DNA of 35,115 nt from Planctomycetia bacterium (GTDB lineage Bacteria > Planctomycetota > Planctomycetia > Pirellulales > JALHLM01). How positions within the stretch are numbered: the stretch's first letter is position 1; the number at the start of each line of letters is the position of its first letter. The notes beneath the pieces are model-generated. The model had not been told where the DNA came from, did no database searches, and was given only the letters and a program-made list of their open reading frames with translations. Shown here piece by piece: positions 16,501-24,400 of this stretch. The DNA is taken from NCBI GenBank assembly GCA_034440135.1, contig JAWXBP010000448.1, positions 1-35,115 of the forward strand, written 5' to 3'. The position numbers and the translations under genes were made by a program.

Positions 16501-19369
16501 GGGGCTGCCATCCGACAGTGCTCGTCGCCTGTACGGAGAGCAACTGGCCCGTTTCCAACTCGAGAGTGAACGAATCGGTGTCGCCATTCACGCCGATGAT
16601 GCCCTGCGCCGCGGCTGAGAAGGCCAAGCTGCCGTGTGGCGACAGCGCGGTGAAGGCGCCCACGAACGGCACGACGCCGAAATCGAGTTCCATGCTGCTG
16701 GAATACAGTTCACTCGGATTGCCGAACGCGTCACTCAGCGCGCCCGCAGCAATGGTCAGTTGCAGCGTGCCCTCTCGGTTCAGCCCGCTCAAGTGGAAGC
16801 GAACGCTGTCGGCGTCCAGCAACTCCAGACTATCGACCACGCCCTGGTTCAGTTGGAGATCGGTCATCCCCAGGCTGACTGCGTCGATGGCCTCGTTGAA
16901 ATGCACGTCCAGACTCGTGAAGGGCAGCACAACGCTCGATCCGTTCGCCGGCGACGTGCTCGCAACTTGCAGTCGTAACGTGTCATAGAAGAAACCGCGC
17001 TCGAATTCCAGCGAATCGGCGCCATCGCTCGCCCGCTGCAATGCGCCGGCCTCCATTGTCATCGCCTGATGCCCCTGGGCGGTGACGGGGCTGGATACGA
17101 ACGTGAACACCAACGAATTGGCGTCGACAACGTTGACGACGTTCGAGGGAATCCCGTTAACGAGGAAATCATTGGCGTTGGCCGTCGCGGAATTGAACTC
17201 CTGTGAGAAGTTCACTTCAAACACCGTGGGCCGCGTCGCTAGCACCTGATCCTCTCCAGGGACAGTCGAGGTGACGTGCAGATCGAAGACCGGCGTGTCG
17301 AACGCCTCGACGACGAATGGCGAATTAGCTCCATTGCCATCGTCGACGTCGGCGCTCAAACCGAAGCCACGGCGAGCGAATGCCGTCCAGATCTCCTTGG
17401 CGTTGGTCCCGCCGGTCAAGACTTCGTCGGCCAGCAGAATCGCGTCGCGGGACTGCGTGAAGGTGGGATTGGCAGGCTGCAGCTTGAGTCCGTCCATCAC
17501 CAGTTGCAGGGCAAGAAGGTTCCCGCAACTGCCTTCGCTCTGGTAGCCGAGCGCAATGTTCGGCTCATAGCCGTACTTGTCAATCAGCAACCAATTCATG
17601 TCCCACAGCGCAGAACTCCAGATCTCCCCTGCGTTGTGAACTTCGGGACTTTGGTTATACACGGCCAGCGTCAAGGGATTGATCGCCATGTCGACGCTAT
17701 ACGGAAAACGGCGGATGCCGCCCCCGTTGTCCGGCTGCCCCAGGACGTAGTTCCCCTGGGGATAAGCCGCCAGTTTCGTGTCGCCGGGATCCTGGGTGAA
17801 CATCAGCGCCCACCAGTCGCTCCAGCCTTCTCCCATGCCGCCGCTTTGCAGCGAGTTTAGCGCGTTCGAGTTGGCCGGCCCGCCGGTGAGACGGTTGGAG
17901 ACGCCGTGCCCGTACTCATGCACGATGATCTCGTTCGCCAGGCTGCTGTCGCGCATCGGCGAAGTGAGACTGAACAAAAACTGCTGCATCCGAGGCGACT
18001 GGCCGTCGGGAGGCGTGAACATGTTGGCATTGTTGAGTCCCGATCCGTCCTGCGCGTCAGCCTGCACCGGATCTTCCCCGAGGCCTCCCTCTCCGTAGTT
18101 GTTCACCTGGAAATTGCCCGCGGCTGCGTCGAAGCCGTAGCGATAGTGCACGTCGTGCAGGATGTTGTTCCAGTAAAAGAGGTTCGTGATCGCAGCATCA
18201 CGATAGGACGCAGGTTCCTGCGCGGTGTCGAACGGGAAGTCGAACAACAGGCTCGCACCGCCATTCGGGCGGAACCCGCCCGCGTCGTTCGCGTCGCTAT
18301 CTTCCTGGGCCGAAACATTGTTCCCGCGCGTGTCGGTGAACTCGGCGCCGTCCGCGCCATTAGTGTCGTGCCAGCCGAATGGGCTGGCGACTGGGTCGGG
18401 CGGATCCTGGACGGTCACACGTCCTTGTTCGGAGGGACTTTCAGAGGGTCGGGGAAAGACATGATAAGAAGCCCTGCTGGCCCAGTCGGCGGCCAACAGC
18501 AGTTCGCCCGAGTTGGCATCGACCGCGGCGTCGTACCAATGTTGGCCATCCGGCGTGCGCAATTGCATGTTCCAACCGAGCCGCACGCCACCATCCGCGT
18601 TGGGGACGAAGATCTGCCGCGGAGCGATCGGATCGCGCGAATAACCGAACGCGGTGAACACCGGCTCGCTCGTGAACGGTACGGGACCAGCAGCGTCGGC
18701 CGCGCTGATTTCGCCGTGCAAGTCAAGCGCTGCGCCGGCGGCGGCTACGGCCTGCTGAGCATTGAGCACCGGCGCGGCGCGCAGCGACGTCGCCGCATTG
18801 TTCAGACCTACGACGAAGCTGCTCCCCACATTGACGACGCGGCCGTCCGCAGTGACATTGATATTCAACGTGGCGTTGGCGACGCGCAGGCCGTCCAGCG
18901 TCTGCGCGAAGTAAATGTGCGTCACGCCGCTGAGGGCGTCGCTATACTCGTCGGTCACCACCGCCGTATCGATGTCCGACTGACTCAGACCGAGCGTGGG
19001 CGCATTCGCGCGCAGGTACGCCTTAGCGATCTGCAGCGGGTCGCCAGCCGTCGGGCCGGTCAGCAGGTCCCCGTCCAGTTTGCGCAAATGCAACTGTGGC
19101 GGAACAAAGAACGGTAGGTCCCGCTCGTGCTGCGGCGCCACTTCGTTCCAGCCCGCGCCCGCATTCGGCGGACTTACCGAGAGTAATTGCCTGGCCTCCA
19201 ACGTCTCTAACACCGGACGCCGACTACGCCAATCTCTTCTGGTTCCGCCGTGATTTCTGCCGATATTGGAGAGTGTTGAGCGATTCCGCTGGATTCCCCG
19301 AGCGAATGGACCCGATGACTTCGGCACGGTTAGCTCCGTAGGTGATTGAGGGACGCTGCAGCTGAGCAT
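10592..19369 (-). CDS. Giant secreted M36 (fungalysin-type) metallopeptidase with PPC, Ig-like, beta-propeller and dockerin domains
   Basis: This 2,925-residue protein is encoded without interruption. An LEPR-XLL motif (LETLEARQLLS, 54-64) marks planctomycete export. A thermolysin/fungalysin-type propeptide covers about 105-190. The M36 catalytic domain runs about 300-720, with zinc ligands H484 and H488 and catalytic E485 in HEYGHG, and the third ligand E514 in GMGEGWSD. The remaining ~2,200 residues alternate SbsA-like Ig domains (STSPANGSSV, FTSLDVHFNEAID) with PPC domains (EVEPNN or EVEPNS starts followed by D..DWF or DVDWY). A YncE/SMP-30-like beta-propeller sits at about 2480-2705, a further PPC follows, and a two-part dockerin at about 2808-2865 (GDTNLDGSVNLDDL, DGDVDIEDLN) closes the fold. 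The C-terminus carries NDELFALLDRD and a basic end. It should degrade proteins outside the cell; the tail presumably serves surface attachment or substrate binding. Confidence 0.93.
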   Translation of the reverse strand: MLSCSVPQSPTELTVPKSSGPFARGIQRNRSTLSNIGRNHGGTRRDWRSRRPVLETLEARQLLSVSPPNAGAGWNEVAPQHERDLPFFVPPQLHLRKLDGDLLTGPTAGDPLQIAKAYLRANAPTLGLSQSDIDTAVVTDEYSDALSGVTHIYFAQTLDGLRVANATLNINVTADGRVVNVGSSFVVGLNNAATSLRAAPVLNAQQAVAAAGAALDLHGEISAADAAGPVPFTSEPVFTAFGYSRDPIAPRQIFVPNADGGVRLGWNMQLRTPDGQHWYDAAVDANSGELLLAADWASRASYHVFPRPSESPSEQGRVTVQDPPDPVASPFGWHDTNGADGAEFTDTRGNNVSAQEDSDANDAGGFRPNGGASLLFDFPFDTAQEPASYRDAAITNLFYWNNILHDVHYRYGFDAAAGNFQVNNYGEGGLGEDPVQADAQDGSGLNNANMFTPPDGQSPRMQQFLFSLTSPMRDSSLANEIIVHEYGHGVSNRLTGGPANSNALNSLQSGGMGEGWSDWWALMFTQDPGDTKLAAYPQGNYVLGQPDNGGGIRRFPYSVDMAINPLTLAVYNQSPEVHNAGEIWSSALWDMNWLLIDKYGYEPNIALGYQSEGSCGNLLALQLVMDGLKLQPANPTFTQSRDAILLADEVLTGGTNAKEIWTAFARRGFGLSADVDDGNGANSPFVVEAFDTPVFDLHVTSTVPGEDQVLATRPTVFEVNFSQEFNSATANANDFLVNGIPSNVVNVVDANSLVFTFVSSPVTAQGHQAMTMEAGALQRASDGADSLEFERGFFYDTLRLQVASTSPANGSSVVLPFTSLDVHFNEAIDAVSLGMTDLQLNQGVVDSLELLDADSVRFHLSGLNREGTLQLTIAAGALSDAFGNPSELYSSSMELDFGVVPFVGAFTALSPHGSLAFSAAAQGIIGVNGDTDSFTLELETGQLLSVQATSTVGWQPRVVVRDPQGSVVLSGGGVGSDQLLLPAVKLAVAGVYTFEVGAPTDQTGVYSLQPLVNVAHEVEEFGGAANDTASTAQSLEAAFTSPDGTAERALVLGRAASAGKAPFEVEPNSSNPSATELNENWTSPSRRFYQLEIEAAQHSSLDVDWYRLGEFQAGDVVTIAAAGAESARGTTFNVGVNLYLLANGSINFVVGDNFSGPGAEGLIDRFTIPTTGDYYVLADDFGSVGTYDLSLLVEAVGKPPLPGGTDVFESEPNESFPAADDISSSWREVVRQSSTRGAVSDFGDLDFYRLNLNAGDLLTVQVDPTSGWLPFMELYLSRGPAQAVDYNEDGGGRVGTYVFRAAVNSSYYLHVGTAGGLGEYDLTLYLSSTSPPAAVVAAPDYYSIALAASQSLSLAVDSLGQDFVQLELRDALGNALAQGVPGSVGVVQSISDFRAPAAGTYYAVLNASRGPAYRLLVTRDVSIEQELNDATAEAQDVESRAVAGAQRLFGRIAPNNAERIAFNELPFQPVDGLVFNQVTFDFKVGGNDSLDAHFNAVGPGATKFSDGIGIEGTSAGVLTLDFATPTTRLDFAVLLNTLGVVADGVVVDLFDVQGSLIATVPVELRDEGFFYAEALFAYQGAPVSRAVLDFNEVSGSRFLLDNLTYELGDDVDLYTVTVVELGTLVLETVTPGDAAGSPPNALNPQLRLLNAAGNVVVADDDSAADGRNARIGFTIPRGINTYYVEVSSSPRSSYSQGDYLLKIGNPSQIPAPFAVSSVTPGDGARLRFAPASVEVRFSEGFLLGSVNSGDLEVDGVPATNVTIVHGAAVRFTIPAGFTEGVHQITLVQGALEDLQGTPLSAFSSQFVLDATAPRIVGSSVAPGDALPSGDATLAITFAEPMRVDQLTADDLELFALGAQRIVAPQEMSWDATGMVLSVTYAALAEDSYRITLFSRDGAFEDLVGINIDGESGAFPSPPGVSGNGTEGGDFVVNFATDTGVGALAVPLQAVGPLGSQVYRGKTAGVLGFANDFDAFEIALDARQSLTVLGQGDGLTTAIALVHPSGAVIATATAPAAGGEAVLRVAPIGSAGVYRIVINDASTSTGNYAITAVLNADVELEQHGGNLNDTRATAQDLNGAFVDIGGESLANVVGRYNRPEGYLPTEVEPNNTQVAANLATANFVDAKNLYQLSILGNLSVRSGADWFDIGGMSNGDVLTVSIAGLGSGRGTLSAAQLELYAGSAAAPLLVATDYSFSGSGGDALIYRHTVSGAGRSTAYYVRVPSDGVNFGSYELTVWLENNGGNPRTDGQFTAEVEPNNVITAANVASQAWREVQYKSATAGATIPNDRDLFAYNFQAGDLVTTIVDGGQSTDTTFVWRNEAGAQRALDDGFAGAGFGLSFAYGMRILASGWYYLDVGAYNSGSYTANVYLQTTQAPPTPIATSDYYRVDLASGESLAMAVKALRGVESELSIENDLGQLLVTSTLESDTFGTTIPEFVAPQAGVYYIVVHGLSGEEYTLTLLKDAGLDLGANNGLAEAQTLPTSGTVIGGVAATASTRLFAAALDGRNLIVELDPLTGTEIRQFAVPDGAAQGPDGLAFNGMSLFYLNGFGTARLYELDPDTGAIIDVDSVTGGSFDGLAALGGKIYLADYATSTFYEFDPTSDQLTKTISLPGLGYSGGLAGASDPDRLVATVAFGSAIVEIDPATGAVTHTFLTNAGGYGGVAIVENEIYLGIVSGLPRIDVYSREGVFQRMIAVPYAVGALGGDASASMDEDWFRVELLPGKVLDLATRTPGDGAGEFVNALDPLLELYNANGQLVASGDNNGHDGRNAMLRFGSVAGGVFYVRLAAVAGRGEYVLDVRQLNIAPGDTNLDGSVNLDDLNDVRNNFGGVGVGDTFPFDGDVDIEDLNAVRNNMGSQSAPATVRRGVSASPIRPTAAAIDALFGASSRAPTIAANDELFALLDRDYQTTNKKRFVARPRMER

Positions 19370-19629
19370 TAGTTCGCCATCGCGGCGAAACTCTTGCGAA
19401 TCTCATCCGTGCCAGTCCGCGAACCGCAATCCTTGCACTGGCGAAAGTGCCGTGAGTCTATTCGTGCGGCCAGCCGAACGCAAATTCAGGCGAAAGTTTC
19501 AACGGAATATAACGGCCGGCCAGGTGGACGAACGTGTCCGCTGCTACGATTCTCGGCCGGCGGAGAACTTTGGCTCGTTCGACCACGACGTGGAACTCGC
19601 GATTCGAACGGATTTCGGCACGGACACGG

Positions 19630-20522
19630 GTTGGCAGCGGCTTCTGCGAATAATGACGCGAGTACGACCGCCTAGAAGGCGCATCGCATTTGTGGGAAGG
19701 GTAGTCCTTCGACAATGGCCAAGGCCATCGCGTCGTTGAGTCAAAGGCGCGACACCTGCAGCTCGCAGACGCACAGCGCGCCGTCACGACGTTTCTAACC
19801 TGAGGAAAGCTGGTAGCACCGCTCGTGCGGCCATTTCCCGATCCACAAAACTGTAGCGTGACGGTTCTTCGCGCCCGCCTGCGTAGCGAATGCAAGGATT
19901 CGTCGGCAACAATTCGGTCTTGGCGCACGATCGCCACGCGATCGCAGAGGTTTTCCACTTCGCCGAGCGTGTGACTCGAAAAGAATACCGTGGCCCCGGC
20001 AATTGCCCGCTCCCGCAGGCAACGGGCCAACTCAGCCTACATCAGCGGGTCAAAACCGGACCTCGGTTCTTCCAAAATCAGCAGCCGTGGCCGGGCCAGC
20101 ACGAGACCAAGTTTCTGGCGCGTGCCTTTGGACATTTTGCGTACGCTGACATTCATTTCCAATTGAAATCGCTCCGCGAGCGCGGCGCCTTCGGCACGCA
20201 AGTCGAGCCCGCGGATCTTCCCGACAATCGACAGGGCGGATTTCCCCGTCATCCAGGAATAGAGACGGAGGTCGCCGGGCAAGTAGCCGATGTCCCGTTT
20301 AATCTGTCGACTCTGTCGCCAACAGTCGAGCCCGAAGATCGAGGCGTTTCCGCCGCTGGGATTCAGGAAGCCGAGCAGGATCCGAATCGTGGTCGTCTTG
20401 CCAGCGCCATTCGGCCCCAGAAAGCCGAACGTTTCACCTTCACTTATTTCCAAGTCGACGGCGTCAATGCCGACACGACGGCCATAGTGCCGGGATAGTC
20501 GAGCCGTGCAGATGATGCTCAC
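19630..20522 (-). pseudogene. ABC transporter ATP-binding protein, inactivated
   Basis: From a GTG at 20522 the frame encodes an ABC-2-type ATPase start: Walker A GPNGAGKTTT, a Q-loop region near GYLPGDLRLY, and a signature-like MSKGTRQKLGL. Walker B is altered to LLILEEPRSGFDP where DEPTSGLDP is usual, so the magnesium-binding Asp is a Glu. A TAG at 20037-20039 (codon complement at cta) then cuts the frame. Beyond it the same frame resumes with AELARCLRERAIAGATVFF and SSHTLGEVENLCDRVAIV, the expected H-loop region. Frameshifts follow near 19850 and 19800, and eroded C-terminal pieces (RRDGALCVCELQVSRL, SRHYSQKPLP) can be read down to about 19630. The CAG-to-TAG change is the simplest reading of the stop. 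No permease gene lies beside it, so the transporter is almost surely lost. Confidence 0.8.
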
Positions 20523-20729
20523 CGTAAAGTGCCTCGTTTGGTGGGCGATTGCGGTTCTGGCGATCTCGGGCGTTGCGTTCAAGGATCGCTGGCACCGATT
20601 CCTGTTTCTACGGAATTTGCGTCGCTCGCGCTCCTTGCCGCACCTTTTCATTCTTGCCCCGAAGCAGGTCGGCATCGACTTCAGGTGCCATTCGCCTCAC
20701 GGACGTCGAAATTGAGTCGCTTATTGGCG

Positions 20730-20960
20730 CTATATGCCTTGATCCTCACCGCCTGCATTCTCCGCATCCTCCACGGGAAGAATGTTGCAAGTCTTGGTTC
20801 TCATGTCGAAATGCACGACGACCTTACCGAAGTCGAGCTGATGGAGTACCTCTTCGACGCGCCGCTCAACGGCGGAGTCGTCCGTGCCGTCGCGCGTGAC
20901 GAATTCTTCGACGACGGCGCGGAGCGCGGAGGGTGACAGTTGTTTGTGGGGGACGCGCAT
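20730..20960 (-). CDS. yheU: YheU family (UPF0270) small protein
   Basis: The 76-residue product begins RVPHKQLSPSALRAVVEEFV, followed by TRDGTDDS and a helix ending HQLDFGKVVVHFD, then TCNILP. That is the UPF0270/YheU layout (IPxxxLSPxTLxxLIEEFVxREGTDYG ... TCNIxP), and the length fits the family (about 70-90). The biochemical role is not known; the small acidic two-helix fold is cytoplasmic. A GGAG lies seven bases before the ATG in a good Shine-Dalgarno position. It stands alone upstream of the ABC pseudogene on the same strand. YheU is best known from gammaproteobacteria, so its presence here may reflect transfer or simply wider distribution. A short GGED tail extends past the family's usual end. 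Confidence 0.85.
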   Translation of the reverse strand: MRVPHKQLSPSALRAVVEEFVTRDGTDDSAVERRVEEVLHQLDFGKVVVHFDMRTKTCNILPVEDAENAGGEDQGI

Positions 20961-21451
20961 CGAAAGTCTCCATACGACCTTCTGATCAAAATCGGATTAT
21001 CGCCTCTTTGGCACCGTCGTGCCCAGTCGTCCGTGGCCCAGCTAGAAGCCCATGCCGGCACCAGTTCTCCAAACTCTGCGGACGGACCGGCCGGCGCCGA
21101 CAATCCGTGGACGCGAGCATGCCGAGGCGAACAGGATCGGGAAGTGCACGATTGTCGACCTCGCGCTGAATCTGACATACTGGGCTGCAATTCTATCCCC
21201 TTGGCGTTTCTTGGCTGCGTACGACGCAAAATCATTGCGTTGAGCATTTGGATGCGATAACGTGGCGACGGTCAGGGAGGACGACTGTGGCAAATGGCGC
21301 ATCGCCAGACGCTTGGGGCTGCGCCGCTCCACAGTTTACGGACCTTTTATCGCTTTAGTTGATTCTCAAGTAGCCCGGCCACGTTCGGACGTTTAGCCAC
21401 ATTGTCACGTCGCGCGTGATTTCGCATTCCGCATCGGCCCAAGGACTTTCT
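20961..21451. other. 491-bp divergent intergenic region
   Basis: The region lies between the yheU start (minus) and the lectin-like gene start (plus), so it must hold both promoters. I found no convincing -35/-10 pair, repeat, RNA gene or additional coding region; the short overlapping frames on both strands have no recognisable protein features. Confidence 0.4.
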
Positions 21452-24400
21452 ATGCCTCTCGCCAATCGCACCGGCGTCATTCGAAACCGTCGTGGACCAG
21501 ACCAAAGCTCCTATCGCTCTCGGTTAGGCATGAACGGAACAACCTTGCGAATGGAGTCCCTGGAGACACGGGCACTTTTGAGTGTGCAGCCGCTTGGAAT
21601 CACTGCGATTGAGGGGCCGCGGGTGCCCTTGAATTCGACGGTCATGGAGTGGGCCGTGAACCCACAAAACCGTCATCCGTATCTGCTGCTCGCGCAAAGC
21701 AATTGGACGAATGGTGAGGCGATGGCAAACGCCCTCGAAGGGCATTTGGCCACGATCAATAGCAATTCCGAGAACAACTGGGTGTGGGATACATTCGTCC
21801 CAACGCATCAAAATGGTCCACCCCCGTATGGTCGTCGGCTATTGTGGATTGGGCTCAACGATGCTGGGCAGGAGGGTGCCTACGAGTGGGCGGATGGGCA
21901 GGGGGCGGACTACACCAATTGGCAGCCAGATCAGCCGACCGGCGAAGGCGAAGATTTTGTTCAGATGGGCTATGGCGATTACAATGACTTCGACCCGACC
22001 TGGAATGATCTTGCCGATGTTTCATTTCAAGATCCGTTCCCGATGCATGGCGTGGTCGAGGTGCCATTCTCAGTCCGCCGGATTCCTGTACCGGAGTCCA
22101 GCACATTGGACTTCAAGCCGGAGCAATTGGCAATTGCGTTCAGTGGCGCTTTGTCCACGATCGGTGGGGCGACAGGTGCGGCAAGCGTCACCAATCCGGA
22201 GAACTGGCGGTTGACCCGCAATGGCGAGGACGCGTCACAACACCTAGCTCAAGTCACGCTGCTGCTCAATCAAACCTCAGATGAGTACGAAGCCGTCATC
22301 ACTTTTGATGCGCCCCTGGATGCCGGCAGCTATCAGCTCACGGCTCTGGATTCAATTCGCGACGTCGATGGAGTTCCGATCGACGGCGATTCCGATGGAC
22401 ATCTGGGGGGCGACTTCTCGCGCGCGTTTTCTGTGTTTCCACAGTATTCGAACGTCGAGGTATTCGTCGCCTCCGGACTGATTCCACTTGCTGAACCACC
22501 ATTCGTGCAATGGCACAGTGGCGACGGCGGAAACGACCATGCGTATGAGTTTGTCGCGGACACGTTAGACTGGCACGATGCCAATGCAGATGCGACGACG
22601 CGCGAACGACCGATGGGATTCACGAACGGGCATTTGGCAACGATTTCCAGTGCTGCCGAGAACGGTTTTTTTGGGGCAGCACTGCCACACTCACAGGCGT
22701 TGATTGGCTTTACGGACGAAGCTCGTGAGGGTGAATGGCGGTGGATCGATGATACGGATGGGATTTGGCAGGATCCGAATGAATTCGCGGCGCCAATTCA
22801 GACGGCCTACACGGCTTGGGGGCATAACCAGCCAAGCAGCGACGAAGGCAGTGGGGGAGAGGATTTTGCACACATTCACTACAGCCAGGTAGGCGATTGG
22901 AACGACGTCGACGATGCAGTTTTTCCGTACTTGGTCGAGTATGATCCGTTGCCTGTTTTGTTGGCGCCTGATCCGATCAGCGAAGCCGAACATCTATCGT
23001 TCGACGTCCCTCAGTTGGTCGTATCGTTCAGTGAGGAACTTGATACGGCGGCCGGAAGCCTCAACCCACATAGTCCCACTAATCTGGCAAACTGGACGTT
23101 GTCGAGAAACGGCGTCGACGTCAGCAGTCGCATTGCGGCGATCGACTGGCTCTTCAACCCCGACAGGAATCGCTACGAGGCGGTGCTGTCACTCGACGCG
23201 CCCCTCGGCGCCGGTGCCTACTTGCTCACCGCCCGGGACGGAATCCACGATTTGGCCGGCAACGCACTCGACGGTGACTACGACGGCGAGCCAGGTGGCG
23301 ACTTCACGCGCACATTCTACATTGGCAATGCATCACCGAGTGCCGACGCCGGGGGCCCCTACGCAATCGCCGAGGGTGAATCACTTCAGCTTGATGCGAG
23401 CGGAAGCACCGACCCTGACGAGGGCCAGGCGCTGATTTACTCCTGGGACTTGAACGGCGACGGTGACTACAGCGACGCCAGCGGAGTCGGCCCATTGTTA
23501 TCGTGGGCCGAGTTGACTGCATTGGGCATTGCGGACGTCGGCACATATGCCCTTCGACTGCGCGTAACGGATGACGCGGGGGCAGCGAGCGACGCCGACA
23601 CGACGGTGACGATCACGAACGCGGCCCCGTCAAACCTGCAACTTGACCCGCTGGAGGCCTATCTCGAAGGCAGTGAGGTGGTGCTCACGGGACGATTCGA
23701 CGATCCCGGACAGGGGGACTCGCACACCGTTTCGATCGATTGGGGAGATGGCCAGACGACTGCCTTGCCGGTGGCGCTCGGAGCCCGCAATTTCTCGGTC
23801 GCGCACTCCTACCTGGACAATAACCCGGCCGGCTATTTTACCGCCCAGGTGACTGTCAGCGACGACGACGGCGGCGAGACGACCGCCAGCCAAGACATCT
23901 TCATCAGTAACGCCGACCCGACGATCGTCGACTTGATCGCCACTCCCAACGCTGTGGATGAAGGCAGCACGGTGACCGTGACCGGGCGGATTGCTGACCC
24001 AAGCTTCGACGTGCTGAATGGCCTCACGGCGCGCTACGACTTCAACGGCGACGTAGCCGACTTGAGCGGTTTTGGCAATGACGGGACGGTTTTCGGTCCG
24101 GTTCCAACCGCCGATCGCTTTGGGATTCCGGACGGCGCCTTTTTATTCGACGGCGAGGATGACTACATTCAGCTACCGGAAAGCAGCGCCTTCGACTCCA
24201 CTGACTATTCCGTCAGCCTTTGGTTCCGCGCGGAATCGACGCCCGCGCAGGCGGGAATGCTGATCTCTAAAGGCCAGAACAACGTCGAGATTCACACCGC
24301 GGGCCACACCGGCGCAACCTCGATGACGTTCTTGCCGCGGTATGGTGGCGGCCAGGATTGGCACACCGAAACAGATGCGTACGCGCTTCACGAGTGGACG

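Noticed and set aside
17906-19117. 403-codon plus-strand ORF inside the giant peptidase gene
   Set aside because: It is antisense to the propeptide and catalytic domain whose HEYGHG and GEGWSD motifs are clear; its own protein has no recognisable features.
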